The notes below the pieces were generated by a model, which was given only the letters and a program-made list of their open reading frames with translations, ran no database searches and was not told the origin of the DNA. From assembly GCF_003258315.1 (NCBI RefSeq), contig NZ_CP030032.1, forward strand, positions 2,060,001 to 2,124,000: a stretch of 64,000 nt of DNA, given 5' to 3'. The position numbers were made by a program, and so were the translations under genes. This DNA comes from Bradymonas sediminis (GTDB lineage: Bacteria; Myxococcota_A; Bradymonadia; Bradymonadales; Bradymonadaceae). Shown in pieces: positions 8,295 through 16,438 of the stretch. Every line of letters begins with the position of its first letter. Position 1 is the stretch's first letter.

Positions 8295-10883
8295 GTGGCG
8301 AAATTGATTTATCAGGATCCCGACTCTGGTCAAGAAGTCTCGGTCGACATCGGCCCGAACGCTCCGGAGGTCACGATTGGTCGAAACCCGGGCAATACCA
8401 TTCGGGTTAATAACCCATCGATTTCACGCAAACACGCCAAAATAGTCTTCGACGGCGGGCAGGTCACGCTCTACGACCTCAATAGCTCCAACGGCAGCTA
8501 TGTGAATGGCAACCGTGTCCAGAACCAGGCGCTCGAAGACGGCGACCGCATCCGCACCGGCGAGTTTCCGCTGGACTTCGTGGAAACCGCGCAGGTCGAC
8601 TTCGGCATGCCCAGCCCGCCGGCTGCGCACGAGCCAGCCTTTGGCGCGGGTGCCTTCGGCCAGCAGGCCTATAATAATGACCTCGCCGATCTGGGACCCA
8701 CCGGCGGCGGGGACGACTTTTATAGCGACGCGGTCGGCCATGACGGCGGCCAGGCCTTTGGGGAGTCGTTTGGCGAGAGCTACGACGAACCCTTAATGCT
8801 CGAAGACTCAGATTTCGAGGAAGTCCTGACCGAGGCTTCCGACGCGCATGAGCCCGCGGGCACCGCCCAGGGGATCTATCCCTACCAAGAGGACGAAGAC
8901 GACGAGGATATCCACTATTTTGCCGATGACGGGGACTTCTACGAAGAAGAAGTCCCGGTCGACTCGCTCAATATCGAGCCTGTTGACGACTCCCTGGACA
9001 ACGACGACACGCTCAACGCAGCCCGCGGCGATATGCTCAGCGGGATGGCGGCTCCGCGAGAGCCGCAGCCCGTGGCCCAAGCCCCGGTCGCAGAGCTCCC
9101 CGCCGCGCAGGCTCCGCTGGCCGACGCCGCCCAGCTGAGCCGCGTCGCGCAGATGGAATTGGAGGAGTTGCGCGGCCAGGTCGAGCGCCTTGAATCCGAG
9201 CGGGTCAAATTGCTCGAAGAGATCGACGCCAACGCCCAGAATCCGCAGGGCGGGGCGCAGCGCCAACTCGATCGGCTTCGCAGCGAGCGAAACCGTCTCT
9301 CCGAGGAGCGACGCACCCTTATTGGCCAGCTCAAGGAAGCGCGCGCCGAGCTCGATGAGCGCCCGGAGATTGAGGAGATCGAAGAGGCGAAGGCGACCAT
9401 CAACGCGTCGCGCCAGGAGATTTCCGAGCTTGAGCAAGCCCTGGCCAGCGCGCGCCAGGACATCGGCGAGCGCGACGCGTCGGTCGAGGCGCTCCAGGCC
9501 CAGATCGACCAATTGCAGGGCGAACTCGACGAGGTACAGCAAGATTATAACGCCATCGCCGAAGAGAAGTCGGCCGTCGCCAGCCAGAGCTCGCAGCTCG
9601 GCGGTGAGTTGGAGCAGACGCAGGCGAAGCTCAGCGATTTGCAAAGCCGCTACGAATTGTCCGAGGCGACCATCGAGTCGCTTGAGACCGATCTGGCCGA
9701 GCTCAATAACCAACGCGATGCCCTTCGCCAGGATGTCGAGGCGCGCGACAAGACGGTCGAAGATCAGGACGCTCAGATCGCCGACTTGAAAGAGCACGCC
9801 AAATCTCAGCATGATGAGATTGAAAGCCTCAGCGCGCGTGAAGAGTCCCTGAAGGCGACCATTTCGCAGCTCGAGGCCGAGGTCGAGGAGCTTGAGGCGA
9901 CGCTGGAAGCCCGCCCGACCGAAGCCAATGTGAACGCGCTGCGCGAAGAGCTCGCCAGCACGCTTGAGCAGCTGACCACCACGACGACGGAGCGCGACGC
10001 GTTGCTCGAAGAGCGCGCGCTGCTGCAGCAGGACTTGGCCGAGACCCGCGAGTTGCTCTCGGATATCCAGGAGCGCATCGATATCGTCAGCGCCGAGCGC
10101 GACGAGGCTCGCCGCGAGCGCGACGCCCATAAACTCGAGAAGCAGGCGTTCGCCCGTGAGACCGATTATCTGCAGACCAATCGGCGCAAATGGGTCGAGC
10201 AAATCGAGGAACTCGAGGCGAAAGTCGCCGGCTTTGAAGCCGATAATAAGAAGAAGAAAAAGATCTTCGCCGAGCTCTCCGGAGATTTGCGCGCCCTGGT
10301 CCAGTCCAACGAGCTGCTTAAGTCAGAGCTGGGTGAGGCCAAGCAAATGCTTGAGTCCGGCCCGTCGGCCGACGACCTCCAGGCGCGCGATGAGCGCATC
10401 AGCCAGCTCGAAGAGCAGCTCGAATCGACCCGCAATGAGATGGCCGATTTGAACGCGGATTCAAGCGAGCTAACCCGTCAATTGGGCGAGATTGCCCAGC
10501 AGCGCGACGAAATCGCCGAGGAGCTTGAGCAGGCCAAGCTCGCCCACGAGGAGAAGTTGGCCGAGATGGCCGAAATGGCCGAGCAAATTGCGCAGGCAGG
10601 CGACGAGAACGCGGTCGACCTCGAGGCGATTCAGGCAGAGCATCAGAGTGAATTGGAGGCCGCGCAGGCTGAGCGAGACGAGCTGCGCGAGCAGGTCGAA
10701 ACCCTCGAAGAACTGCTGAGCGCAGCCTCCGAGGCCGCGGCTGGCGACGGTGACGCCGACGAGCAGCTCCAGGCGCGCATCGCCGAGCTCGAGGGCGAAC
10801 TCGCCGACCGCGAGGCGACCCTGGCCGAGCTAATTCTGGCCCGCGATGAGCTCGAAGATAAGCTCAAGAGTCAGGCCAGCTAA
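8295..10883 (+). CDS. FHA-domain protein with very long coiled coil
   Basis: 862 residues starting at GTG 8295, seven bases after a strong AGGAAGG site. Residues about 25-95 form a forkhead-associated domain with the key phosphothreonine-binding residues: Gly29-Arg30, Ser44...His47, and Asn66-Gly67. Residues 100-280 are acidic and probably disordered. From about 285 to the end is an almost unbroken Glu/Gln/Leu/Ala/Arg-rich heptad coiled coil without membrane segments. By analogy with other FHA/coiled-coil proteins it may be a scaffold or filament recruited to a Thr-phosphorylated partner; this is inference. No Ser/Thr kinase gene is in the window. A bidirectional terminator follows directly. 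Confidence 0.8.
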   Translation: MAKLIYQDPDSGQEVSVDIGPNAPEVTIGRNPGNTIRVNNPSISRKHAKIVFDGGQVTLYDLNSSNGSYVNGNRVQNQALEDGDRIRTGEFPLDFVETAQVDFGMPSPPAAHEPAFGAGAFGQQAYNNDLADLGPTGGGDDFYSDAVGHDGGQAFGESFGESYDEPLMLEDSDFEEVLTEASDAHEPAGTAQGIYPYQEDEDDEDIHYFADDGDFYEEEVPVDSLNIEPVDDSLDNDDTLNAARGDMLSGMAAPREPQPVAQAPVAELPAAQAPLADAAQLSRVAQMELEELRGQVERLESERVKLLEEIDANAQNPQGGAQRQLDRLRSERNRLSEERRTLIGQLKEARAELDERPEIEEIEEAKATINASRQEISELEQALASARQDIGERDASVEALQAQIDQLQGELDEVQQDYNAIAEEKSAVASQSSQLGGELEQTQAKLSDLQSRYELSEATIESLETDLAELNNQRDALRQDVEARDKTVEDQDAQIADLKEHAKSQHDEIESLSAREESLKATISQLEAEVEELEATLEARPTEANVNALREELASTLEQLTTTTTERDALLEERALLQQDLAETRELLSDIQERIDIVSAERDEARRERDAHKLEKQAFARETDYLQTNRRKWVEQIEELEAKVAGFEADNKKKKKIFAELSGDLRALVQSNELLKSELGEAKQMLESGPSADDLQARDERISQLEEQLESTRNEMADLNADSSELTRQLGEIAQQRDEIAEELEQAKLAHEEKLAEMAEMAEQIAQAGDENAVDLEAIQAEHQSELEAAQAERDELREQVETLEELLSAASEAAAGDGDADEQLQARIAELEGELADREATLAELILARDELEDKLKSQAS

Positions 10884-10894
10884 GCACCCGAAAA

Positions 10895-10930
10895 AAATAG
10901 GCGAGCCGAGGTGACTCGGCTCGCCTATTT
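10895..10930. terminator. Bidirectional terminator between the FHA gene and the EEP hydrolase gene
   Basis: A 16-bp inverted repeat (10895-10910 with 10915-10930) with a GTGA loop, flanked by A and T runs. It can stop both converging transcripts. Confidence 0.9.
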
Positions 10931-10948
10931 TAATGACGCCGCTGCTGA

Positions 10949-11644
10949 TTATTGTTCCGTTGCTCCGAGGTTAAACTCGGCGACCAGCGGGCGATGGTCG
11001 GAGGCGGCGTCTTCGCTTATGACCGCCGCGCGGGTAAGCGTCGCGTCGCTCATCATAATATGGTCGATGCGGATGGTCGGCGTGGGGTTAGGGAAGGTCG
11101 GCGCCGAGGTCAGGCGCATGGCGCTCGCCATGCCATCGGCCAGCGCCTGCATCCAGGCGACCTCCGGGGTTTCGTTGAGGTCGCCCAGCAGCAACACCGG
11201 CTCTCCGCTGGTGCGCACGGTGTCACGCAGACGAATCAACTCCGGCGCCTGCAAGGCGCGCTCCTCGGGCTTATGCGACAGGTGCGTCGCGATGACCTGA
11301 ATCGGCCCATCGGGGCTCAGAATCCGCGCGACTATCGCCGCGCGCGGCTCATCGATGCTCTGGCTAAAGTCGACGACCTCGTGGGAGTCCAGCGGCCAGC
11401 GCGACAAAATCGCGTGCCCGTAGCGGAAGTCAGGCTCCTCGAAGATGGTCGCGACATAATAGTAATATTCGTAGCCGGCCAGCCGCGCGATTTCGGCGGT
11501 GGTGTCGCCATTGGGGCCCATGCGCCAGCCGTTTCCGACTTCCTGCAGGGCGACGATATCGGGAGCTTCGGCTGCGATGACCTCGGCGATCGCCTCGATG
11601 CCTTCTTGGATACCCAGGCGGATATTATAGCTCATGATCTTCAT
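10949..11644 (-). CDS. Endonuclease/exonuclease/phosphatase (EEP) family hydrolase
   Basis: 231 residues, the usual length for a single EEP domain. The conserved motifs are present in order: MSYNIR near the N-terminus, LQEV (metal-binding Glu), THLSHKPEERALQ, GDLNETPE (Asp/Asn of the active site), RIDHIM and SDHRPLVAEF (catalytic Asp-His pair). Known members cleave phosphodiester bonds in nucleic acids, phospholipids (sphingomyelinases) or inositol phosphates. The sequence alone does not settle the substrate. There is no signal peptide, so it is probably cytoplasmic. It lies 112 bp downstream of the histidine kinase gene on the same strand. Confidence 0.85.
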   Translation of the reverse strand: MKIMSYNIRLGIQEGIEAIAEVIAAEAPDIVALQEVGNGWRMGPNGDTTAEIARLAGYEYYYYVATIFEEPDFRYGHAILSRWPLDSHEVVDFSQSIDEPRAAIVARILSPDGPIQVIATHLSHKPEERALQAPELIRLRDTVRTSGEPVLLLGDLNETPEVAWMQALADGMASAMRLTSAPTFPNPTPTIRIDHIMMSDATLTRAAVISEDAASDHRPLVAEFNLGATEQ

Positions 11645-11756
11645 AGAGACTCCTTGCGCGTTGAGGTCGACCCGGGGGACCGGGTCGTTTCGGCAGAACC
11701 AGCGCCATCCTCGGGGCGAAATTTAAACACCATTCAATGCTCGAAAATGCTGGAGG

Positions 11757-13373
11757 TTATGGCGAATAGGATTTCGGGGACGCTCGCCTGGCGCTGTCGA
11801 GGGGAAACCGGATGGTGAATATGCTGCCGCGACCCACCTCGCTTTGAAGCGCGATGCTGCCGCGATGCTCCTCGATAATCTGCTGGGTCATCGCCAGGCC
11901 CAGGCCGGTGCCCTGAATCTTGGTGGTGAAAAACGGCTCGAAGATATGCGCTCTATCTTCGTCTGAGATGCCTGCGCCGTGGTCGCGAATCTCGATCATT
12001 GCGTGGGCGTCGGTGCTCGACAAGCGCATCTCTACCGTTGAATCGGGCTCGCTGGCCTCGACCGCGTTGCGCAATAGATTGAGCAGCGCCTGGCGCAATT
12101 GGTTGGCGTCCAGGCGCACCTCAATGGTGTCTTCGGCATGCTCCAGCACGACCTGGACGCCCGATTGGCCCCACTCGAATTGGTGAAAGTCGACCAGGCT
12201 CTCGGCGATGTCGACCAGGTCGTTGGGCTCGAGATTTGGGGACGGCAGGCGGGCGTAGACCAGGTATTCTTCGGTGATCTCGCGCAGGCGGTCGACCTCG
12301 GCGACGATGGTCTCTAGAAGCGGCATCACCTCGGCGTCGTCGGCCGGGATGCCGCGCTCATAGAGGGACTCCTGGAGCATCTCGGAGTTTAGGTTGATGC
12401 TCGATAAGGGGTTGCGAAGCTCGTGGGTAATCAGGCTCGTCATGCGCCCGACGGTGGCCATGCGCTCGGACTTAAGCAGGCGCTCGTGCTGCTCGCGCAG
12501 GCGGGCGTCGCGCTCAGCCAGACTCTCGGCCATCGCGTTGAACTCGCGGGTGAGCAGGGTGATCTCATCGCTGCCGCGCCGCTTCTCTAAAATCCCCTCA
12601 ATCGGGCGATAGTCGCCCTCACCGATACGCCGCGCGGCCGCCGTGAGCGTGCTCAGCGGGCGTACCGTCAGCAGCACCGCGACCAGCAGGGCGACCGCGA
12701 CCAGCAACGCCACCAGGCTCAGCGCGCCCAGGGCGTAGAGGCTTGAGCGCTGCCGGTCGTTGGCGCGCGCCAGCGCCTGGTCGGTGCGAGTGCGAAGCTC
12801 CCCGCGAAGCGCCGTAATCTCACGGTCGAGCTCGCGGGCTTGCTCGCCGAGGTCCGCCTGTATCTCGCGAATATTCTGAGCGTAGGCGTCGGGGTCGGGG
12901 CGCGGCTTATCGTCGAGCACCAGTCGGGTGAATCGAGAGGATTGCTGGGCGAAGTCGAGCGCGCGCCCGTGGAGGTCGGCAAGGCGCGTCTCAAGGGTCG
13001 ACGGGTCGGGCGCGCCGTCGGCCGGGGCCTGGTCATCGGCGATCATCTCCTCGAGGTTTGCCTGCCCGGCGAGTTCGCGCGCGCGCTCCAAGGTCTGGGT
13101 GAATCGGTCCGGCAGGAAGTAGACGAGCTGGGTCATCTGCAGGGTACGTCGCAACACCAGGGGGTCGCGCTCATTGAGCACGACGTTGAAGCTTTTGAGG
13201 TCGGTTTGGACGTCGCTCAGGAGCAGTGAGACGGGAACGGCGGTCTCATTGAGGCGTTGGATGCGCGCGTAGAGGGTCTGCGTGCGGTAGGTGCTAAACA
13301 TCAAAACGCTCGTGAATAAAACAACGAGCGCGGTGAAGACGAGGAAGATTTTGGTGGCGATGCTCAGCCGCAT
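11757..13373 (-). CDS. Membrane sensor histidine kinase with HAMP domain
   Basis: 538 residues. The first transmembrane helix is at about 7-27. A periplasmic alpha-helical sensor region (about 30-208) follows, then a second helix (about 211-237), HAMP (about 238-290), and the dimerization/phosphoacceptor domain with His317 in LITHELRNPLS. The ATP-binding domain has an N-box (QALLNLLRNAVEA), a G1 box (DHGAGISDE), an F-box (FEPFFTTK) and a G2 box (GTGLGLA). All catalytic features are intact, and the H-box and HATPase resemble NtrB/ZraS-like kinases. No response regulator is adjacent, so the partner is unknown. It lies 70 bp downstream of the penicillin-binding protein gene; co-transcription would hint at envelope sensing. 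Confidence 0.9.
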   Translation of the reverse strand: MRLSIATKIFLVFTALVVLFTSVLMFSTYRTQTLYARIQRLNETAVPVSLLLSDVQTDLKSFNVVLNERDPLVLRRTLQMTQLVYFLPDRFTQTLERARELAGQANLEEMIADDQAPADGAPDPSTLETRLADLHGRALDFAQQSSRFTRLVLDDKPRPDPDAYAQNIREIQADLGEQARELDREITALRGELRTRTDQALARANDRQRSSLYALGALSLVALLVAVALLVAVLLTVRPLSTLTAAARRIGEGDYRPIEGILEKRRGSDEITLLTREFNAMAESLAERDARLREQHERLLKSERMATVGRMTSLITHELRNPLSSINLNSEMLQESLYERGIPADDAEVMPLLETIVAEVDRLREITEEYLVYARLPSPNLEPNDLVDIAESLVDFHQFEWGQSGVQVVLEHAEDTIEVRLDANQLRQALLNLLRNAVEASEPDSTVEMRLSSTDAHAMIEIRDHGAGISDEDRAHIFEPFFTTKIQGTGLGLAMTQQIIEEHRGSIALQSEVGRGSIFTIRFPLDSARRASPKSYSP

Positions 13374-13386
13374 AGTCAGTCTCGCG

Positions 13387-13415
13387 CGGAGCGCCGCCGA
13401 AGGGGCGGCGCTCCG
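13387..13415 (-). other. Stable hairpin between the PBP and histidine kinase genes
   Basis: A perfect 12-bp stem (13387-13398 with 13404-13415) with a 5-nt loop and no U run after it. It may reduce read-through or stabilise the upstream mRNA, rather than being a full terminator. Confidence 0.45.
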
Positions 13416-13443
13416 AGTGGGGCGAAGTCAGTGCGCGGCGGAG

Positions 13444-14880
13444 TTAGCGAAGCGCGACCTCATCTTTGGCCTGAGCCTCGCGTTTATCGAGCACATTATA
13501 ATAGCTTCGAAGGGTTTCGCTGGCGACCCACGGGCCCTTGATGCGCCAGATCGGGGTGTTGCAGGTCAGCCCGCCAACGGCGGCCTTTTTGCCACTCGCG
13601 CTGCGCGCAAACCCGACGAACCAGGTGTAGCCAAGATAGGGGTCTTTGTCCGAGAGCGTACCGGTTTTTCCCGACACCTGAATGCTATTGGGGAAGTCGC
13701 GCCGGTTCTGGAAATATTTGCGCGCGGTGCCGTGGTCGGCGGTGCCTTCCATCATTCTACCCAGGACGGTCGCGGTCTTCTTGGACATCACGCGGCGCAA
13801 GGTGCGCGGCTTGAATTCGTAAAGGGTGCGACCCGAGGGGCCGACATATTTGTCGACGATGGTCGGCTGCATCATGACGCCGTCGTTTGCGACCGCGGCG
13901 CCGATCAACGCGCCGTGCAGCGGGCTCAAATAGGTATGCCAAAAACCGGCCGCGGCGCGGGCGCGCTCATAGGGATCATCGCCGAACTCCGCCTTGCTGA
14001 TCTCGACGGGAAGCTCGAAGGGAATCTCGCTATTATAGCCGAAGCGCTGCGCCCAGACCTGAAGATCATTGCGGCTCAACTTCTGGTAGGCCAGGCGCGC
14101 GATCATCGAGTTGATGGACCAGGCCAGGGCGTCGCCCAGGTCGCCGCAGCGCTGGCCGCTGCTCAGGTCGCCCTTGATATTGGACTCGCTGAGGTGGCGA
14201 ATGCCGCCGGAATAGCAAAAGCTCGCGGTCGGGTCGACGCCCGCGCTCTCAATCAACGCGGCGGCGGTGACGACCTTAAAGACCGACGCCGAGGGCGCGA
14301 TGGGGCGGCGCGCGAGCTTCTCTTTGGTCGGCTGAGCCTGCGAGTGGCTGACCAGGGCCAGGACGCGACCGGTTTCGGGCTCGACCAGGGCGCTGCCGCC
14401 GTGGGGGACATTATATTCGTCAAAGACCCGGGTCATGCGATTTTGCACGTCGGGCTCAAGCGTCAGATAGACCTTACCGCCGTTGGGGAGGTGTTGGACG
14501 AGCTTATCGCCTTCGCGCACGGCCTTGCTGATGTCGAGGCCGGCCTCAACCCAGTCACGGGGGACGACTTCGACGTCAACCGGCGCGAAATTATACGCCG
14601 CGCGAGCGATCGCGCGTGCGTTCTGCTTGGCGGCGACATTCGCCTCAGCCGCGCCGTCGGGGTCGAGGTTGCGCAGCACATTTTCGGTGGCCGCGGCGCG
14701 CTCGGCGATCCGTTTTGCCTCATCCACCTGCACCTGTTCGATGACCTGCTCGTCGACGACCGGCGGTTCATCGGCGCCGGCGTTAAATGACGTAAACGCC
14801 ACCGCCAGGCACGAGAGGCCGGCCGCGCAGACAGCGAAGCGGAAGAAATCAGGTTTGGGCTCTTCTTGCGGGAAGTTCAT
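13444..14880 (-). CDS. Penicillin-binding protein, transpeptidase domain
   Basis: 478 residues with one N-terminal membrane anchor (about 14-32) and a periplasmic transpeptidase domain (PF00905). All three penicilloyl-serine transferase motifs are present: Ser199-V-F-Lys202, Ser255-I-Asn257 and Lys405-Thr-Gly (GKTGTLS). The region between anchor and catalytic domain is short, and there is no glycosyltransferase domain, so this is neither a class A PBP nor a full-length FtsI or PBP2. It probably cross-links peptidoglycan or acts as a related D,D-transpeptidase. It is divergent from the RND efflux operon across a 277-bp region that carries a candidate promoter and tandem operator. Confidence 0.85.
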   Translation of the reverse strand: MNFPQEEPKPDFFRFAVCAAGLSCLAVAFTSFNAGADEPPVVDEQVIEQVQVDEAKRIAERAAATENVLRNLDPDGAAEANVAAKQNARAIARAAYNFAPVDVEVVPRDWVEAGLDISKAVREGDKLVQHLPNGGKVYLTLEPDVQNRMTRVFDEYNVPHGGSALVEPETGRVLALVSHSQAQPTKEKLARRPIAPSASVFKVVTAAALIESAGVDPTASFCYSGGIRHLSESNIKGDLSSGQRCGDLGDALAWSINSMIARLAYQKLSRNDLQVWAQRFGYNSEIPFELPVEISKAEFGDDPYERARAAAGFWHTYLSPLHGALIGAAVANDGVMMQPTIVDKYVGPSGRTLYEFKPRTLRRVMSKKTATVLGRMMEGTADHGTARKYFQNRRDFPNSIQVSGKTGTLSDKDPYLGYTWFVGFARSASGKKAAVGGLTCNTPIWRIKGPWVASETLRSYYNVLDKREAQAKDEVALR

Positions 14881-15005
14881 GAGTTATATTTGGGGGCTAA
14901 GCAGAAATAAGCGGTATTTATAATGCGAACCTGCGATTTGGGCGCTGCCAAAGGTAAAAAACCTAATCAGCATGCCGAAACAACAAGCGCAACGTTCTAA
15001 AGTTA

Positions 15006-15060
15006 CACCGTGATGCACCGTGTTGCACGTCCTTTGTACGATATCTGCGTAGGGTGTCAA
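15006..15060 (-). promoter_or_regulatory. Candidate promoter plus tandem 10-bp operator upstream of the PBP gene
   Basis: On the minus strand, TTGACA (15060-15055) is followed after 16 bp by TACAAA (15038-15033), a passable sigma70-type -35/-10 pair. Just downstream of the -10 lie two tandem 10-mers, CACCGTGATG and CACCGTGTTG (plus-strand 15006-15025), then a third CAC. This placement would suit a repressor covering the transcription start. The 5' leader would be about 140 nt. Confidence 0.4.
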
Positions 15061-15157
15061 CTTTATTAAGGGCGGGCCAAGCCCGGCCGGAGTGACGCGC
15101 AATCGGCGCGCGGCATACAGCGCCAGAATCGAGCAGCCGACAAAGGACGCGGTGATT

Positions 15158-16372
15158 ATGAAATGGCCAGATTTAGGGGGAAGAGCGCGTCTTGAGGCCA
15201 TCATTTTGACAGCGCTTTGGCTTTGCCTGGCCGGGTGCGCGCGCGAGGGGCCCGATGCTTCGCAGCAAGATGTGGCCGACGCGCCGCTTTTGCTCGCGGC
15301 GGCCGACGTCACGCAGGTGCGCCGCGGGCGGGTCGCGGCGGGGCCGCGCATCTCGGGGAGCACTCGCCTTGAGCAGACGTCGAGCGTGCGCGCTGAGTTG
15401 GGCGGCGAGGTCACGGAAGTCGACGTGGAGCGCGGCGAGCCGGTCACAGCCGGGCAGGTCCTCGCGCGCATTAAAAAGGACGCGGTCGGCGCGAATGTCG
15501 AATCCGCCCGGGTCGCGCTGCGCTCGAGCAAACAGCAACTCAACGTGGCGCGCGCCGAACTCAAGCGCACCCAACATCTTATCGACCAGGGCGCCTTCGC
15601 GCCCAACCGCATCGACATCCCCAAAAACCAGGTCTCGGCGGCGCGAGCTCAGGTCGGGCAAGCCGAGGCGGCGCTGGTCGCGGCCGAGCAGTCGCTCGGC
15701 GACGCGACCGTTCGCGCGCCCATGAACGGCGTGGTCAGCGAGCGAGCGGTCGACGCGGGAGATGTGGTCAGCATCGGCAATTTACTATTCACTGTCGTTG
15801 ACCCGAGCAGCGTTCAATTCGAGGCGACCGCGCCGGCCGAATCTGCCGAGACGCTCAAGGTCGGCACACCCGTTGAGTTTCGTGTGCGCGGCTATCGTGA
15901 GCGTGAGTTTCGCGGGGTGATCGCGCGGGTCGACCCGGTCGCCCAAGCTCAGACGCGCCAGATTCCCATCATCGTCGACATCTCAGAAGACGATAAGAAT
16001 CAGCAACTTGTGGCCGGCCTCTTCGCCGAAGGCCGCGTCATCGCCGAGGCGCGCCGCGGGCTTTTCGTATCCCTGGATGCGGTCGACCGAAGCGAGAAAA
16101 ACCCCACGGCGCTGGTGCTTCGCGACGGTCAGACCCAGCGGGTTTATCTCGAACCCGGCCTCGTCGACCAGGTGAATAACACCATCGAAATACTCGCCGG
16201 CGTCGAGGAGGGTGAATATATCCTGGTCGGCTCGGCCGCCCGCGATCTGAAGCCCGGGACGCCCGTGGAACTTAAGATCGACGCCGCCGGTGCCTCGACA
16301 CCCTCGAGCGACGCGCCGAGCGAGAAGTTGAGTCCAAATATTGGGGGAGGACCGGCGGATGACGGTCCATAA
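15158..16372 (+). CDS. RND efflux periplasmic adaptor (membrane fusion) lipoprotein
   Basis: 404 residues from ATG 15158. This start is chosen because AAAGGAC lies upstream and because it places a signal peptide ending in the lipobox LAGC (Cys27). The family layout is visible: a lipoyl half (VRAELGGEVTEVDVERGEPV), a helical hairpin with coiled coil (about 110-180), the second lipoyl half (TVRAPMNGVVSERAVDAGD), then beta-barrel and membrane-proximal domains. It bridges the inner-membrane pump to an outer-membrane channel. The RND pump gene follows after 66 bp, so the two form an operon. No TolC-type gene is nearby. The substrate cannot be told. Confidence 0.92.
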   Translation: MKWPDLGGRARLEAIILTALWLCLAGCAREGPDASQQDVADAPLLLAAADVTQVRRGRVAAGPRISGSTRLEQTSSVRAELGGEVTEVDVERGEPVTAGQVLARIKKDAVGANVESARVALRSSKQQLNVARAELKRTQHLIDQGAFAPNRIDIPKNQVSAARAQVGQAEAALVAAEQSLGDATVRAPMNGVVSERAVDAGDVVSIGNLLFTVVDPSSVQFEATAPAESAETLKVGTPVEFRVRGYREREFRGVIARVDPVAQAQTRQIPIIVDISEDDKNQQLVAGLFAEGRVIAEARRGLFVSLDAVDRSEKNPTALVLRDGQTQRVYLEPGLVDQVNNTIEILAGVEEGEYILVGSAARDLKPGTPVELKIDAAGASTPSSDAPSEKLSPNIGGGPADDGP

Positions 16373-16438
16373 GGGGCCGCGCAGGCATTGCGAAATTCAT
16401 ACGAATCAAGCGGTATGATTGCACGCGAGAGATGCTAA

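Noticed and set aside
11668-11687. 8-bp hairpin CGACCCGG/CCGGGTCG with TTT on the plus strand
   Set aside because: No rightward gene ends here and on the minus strand no U run follows; not called a terminator.
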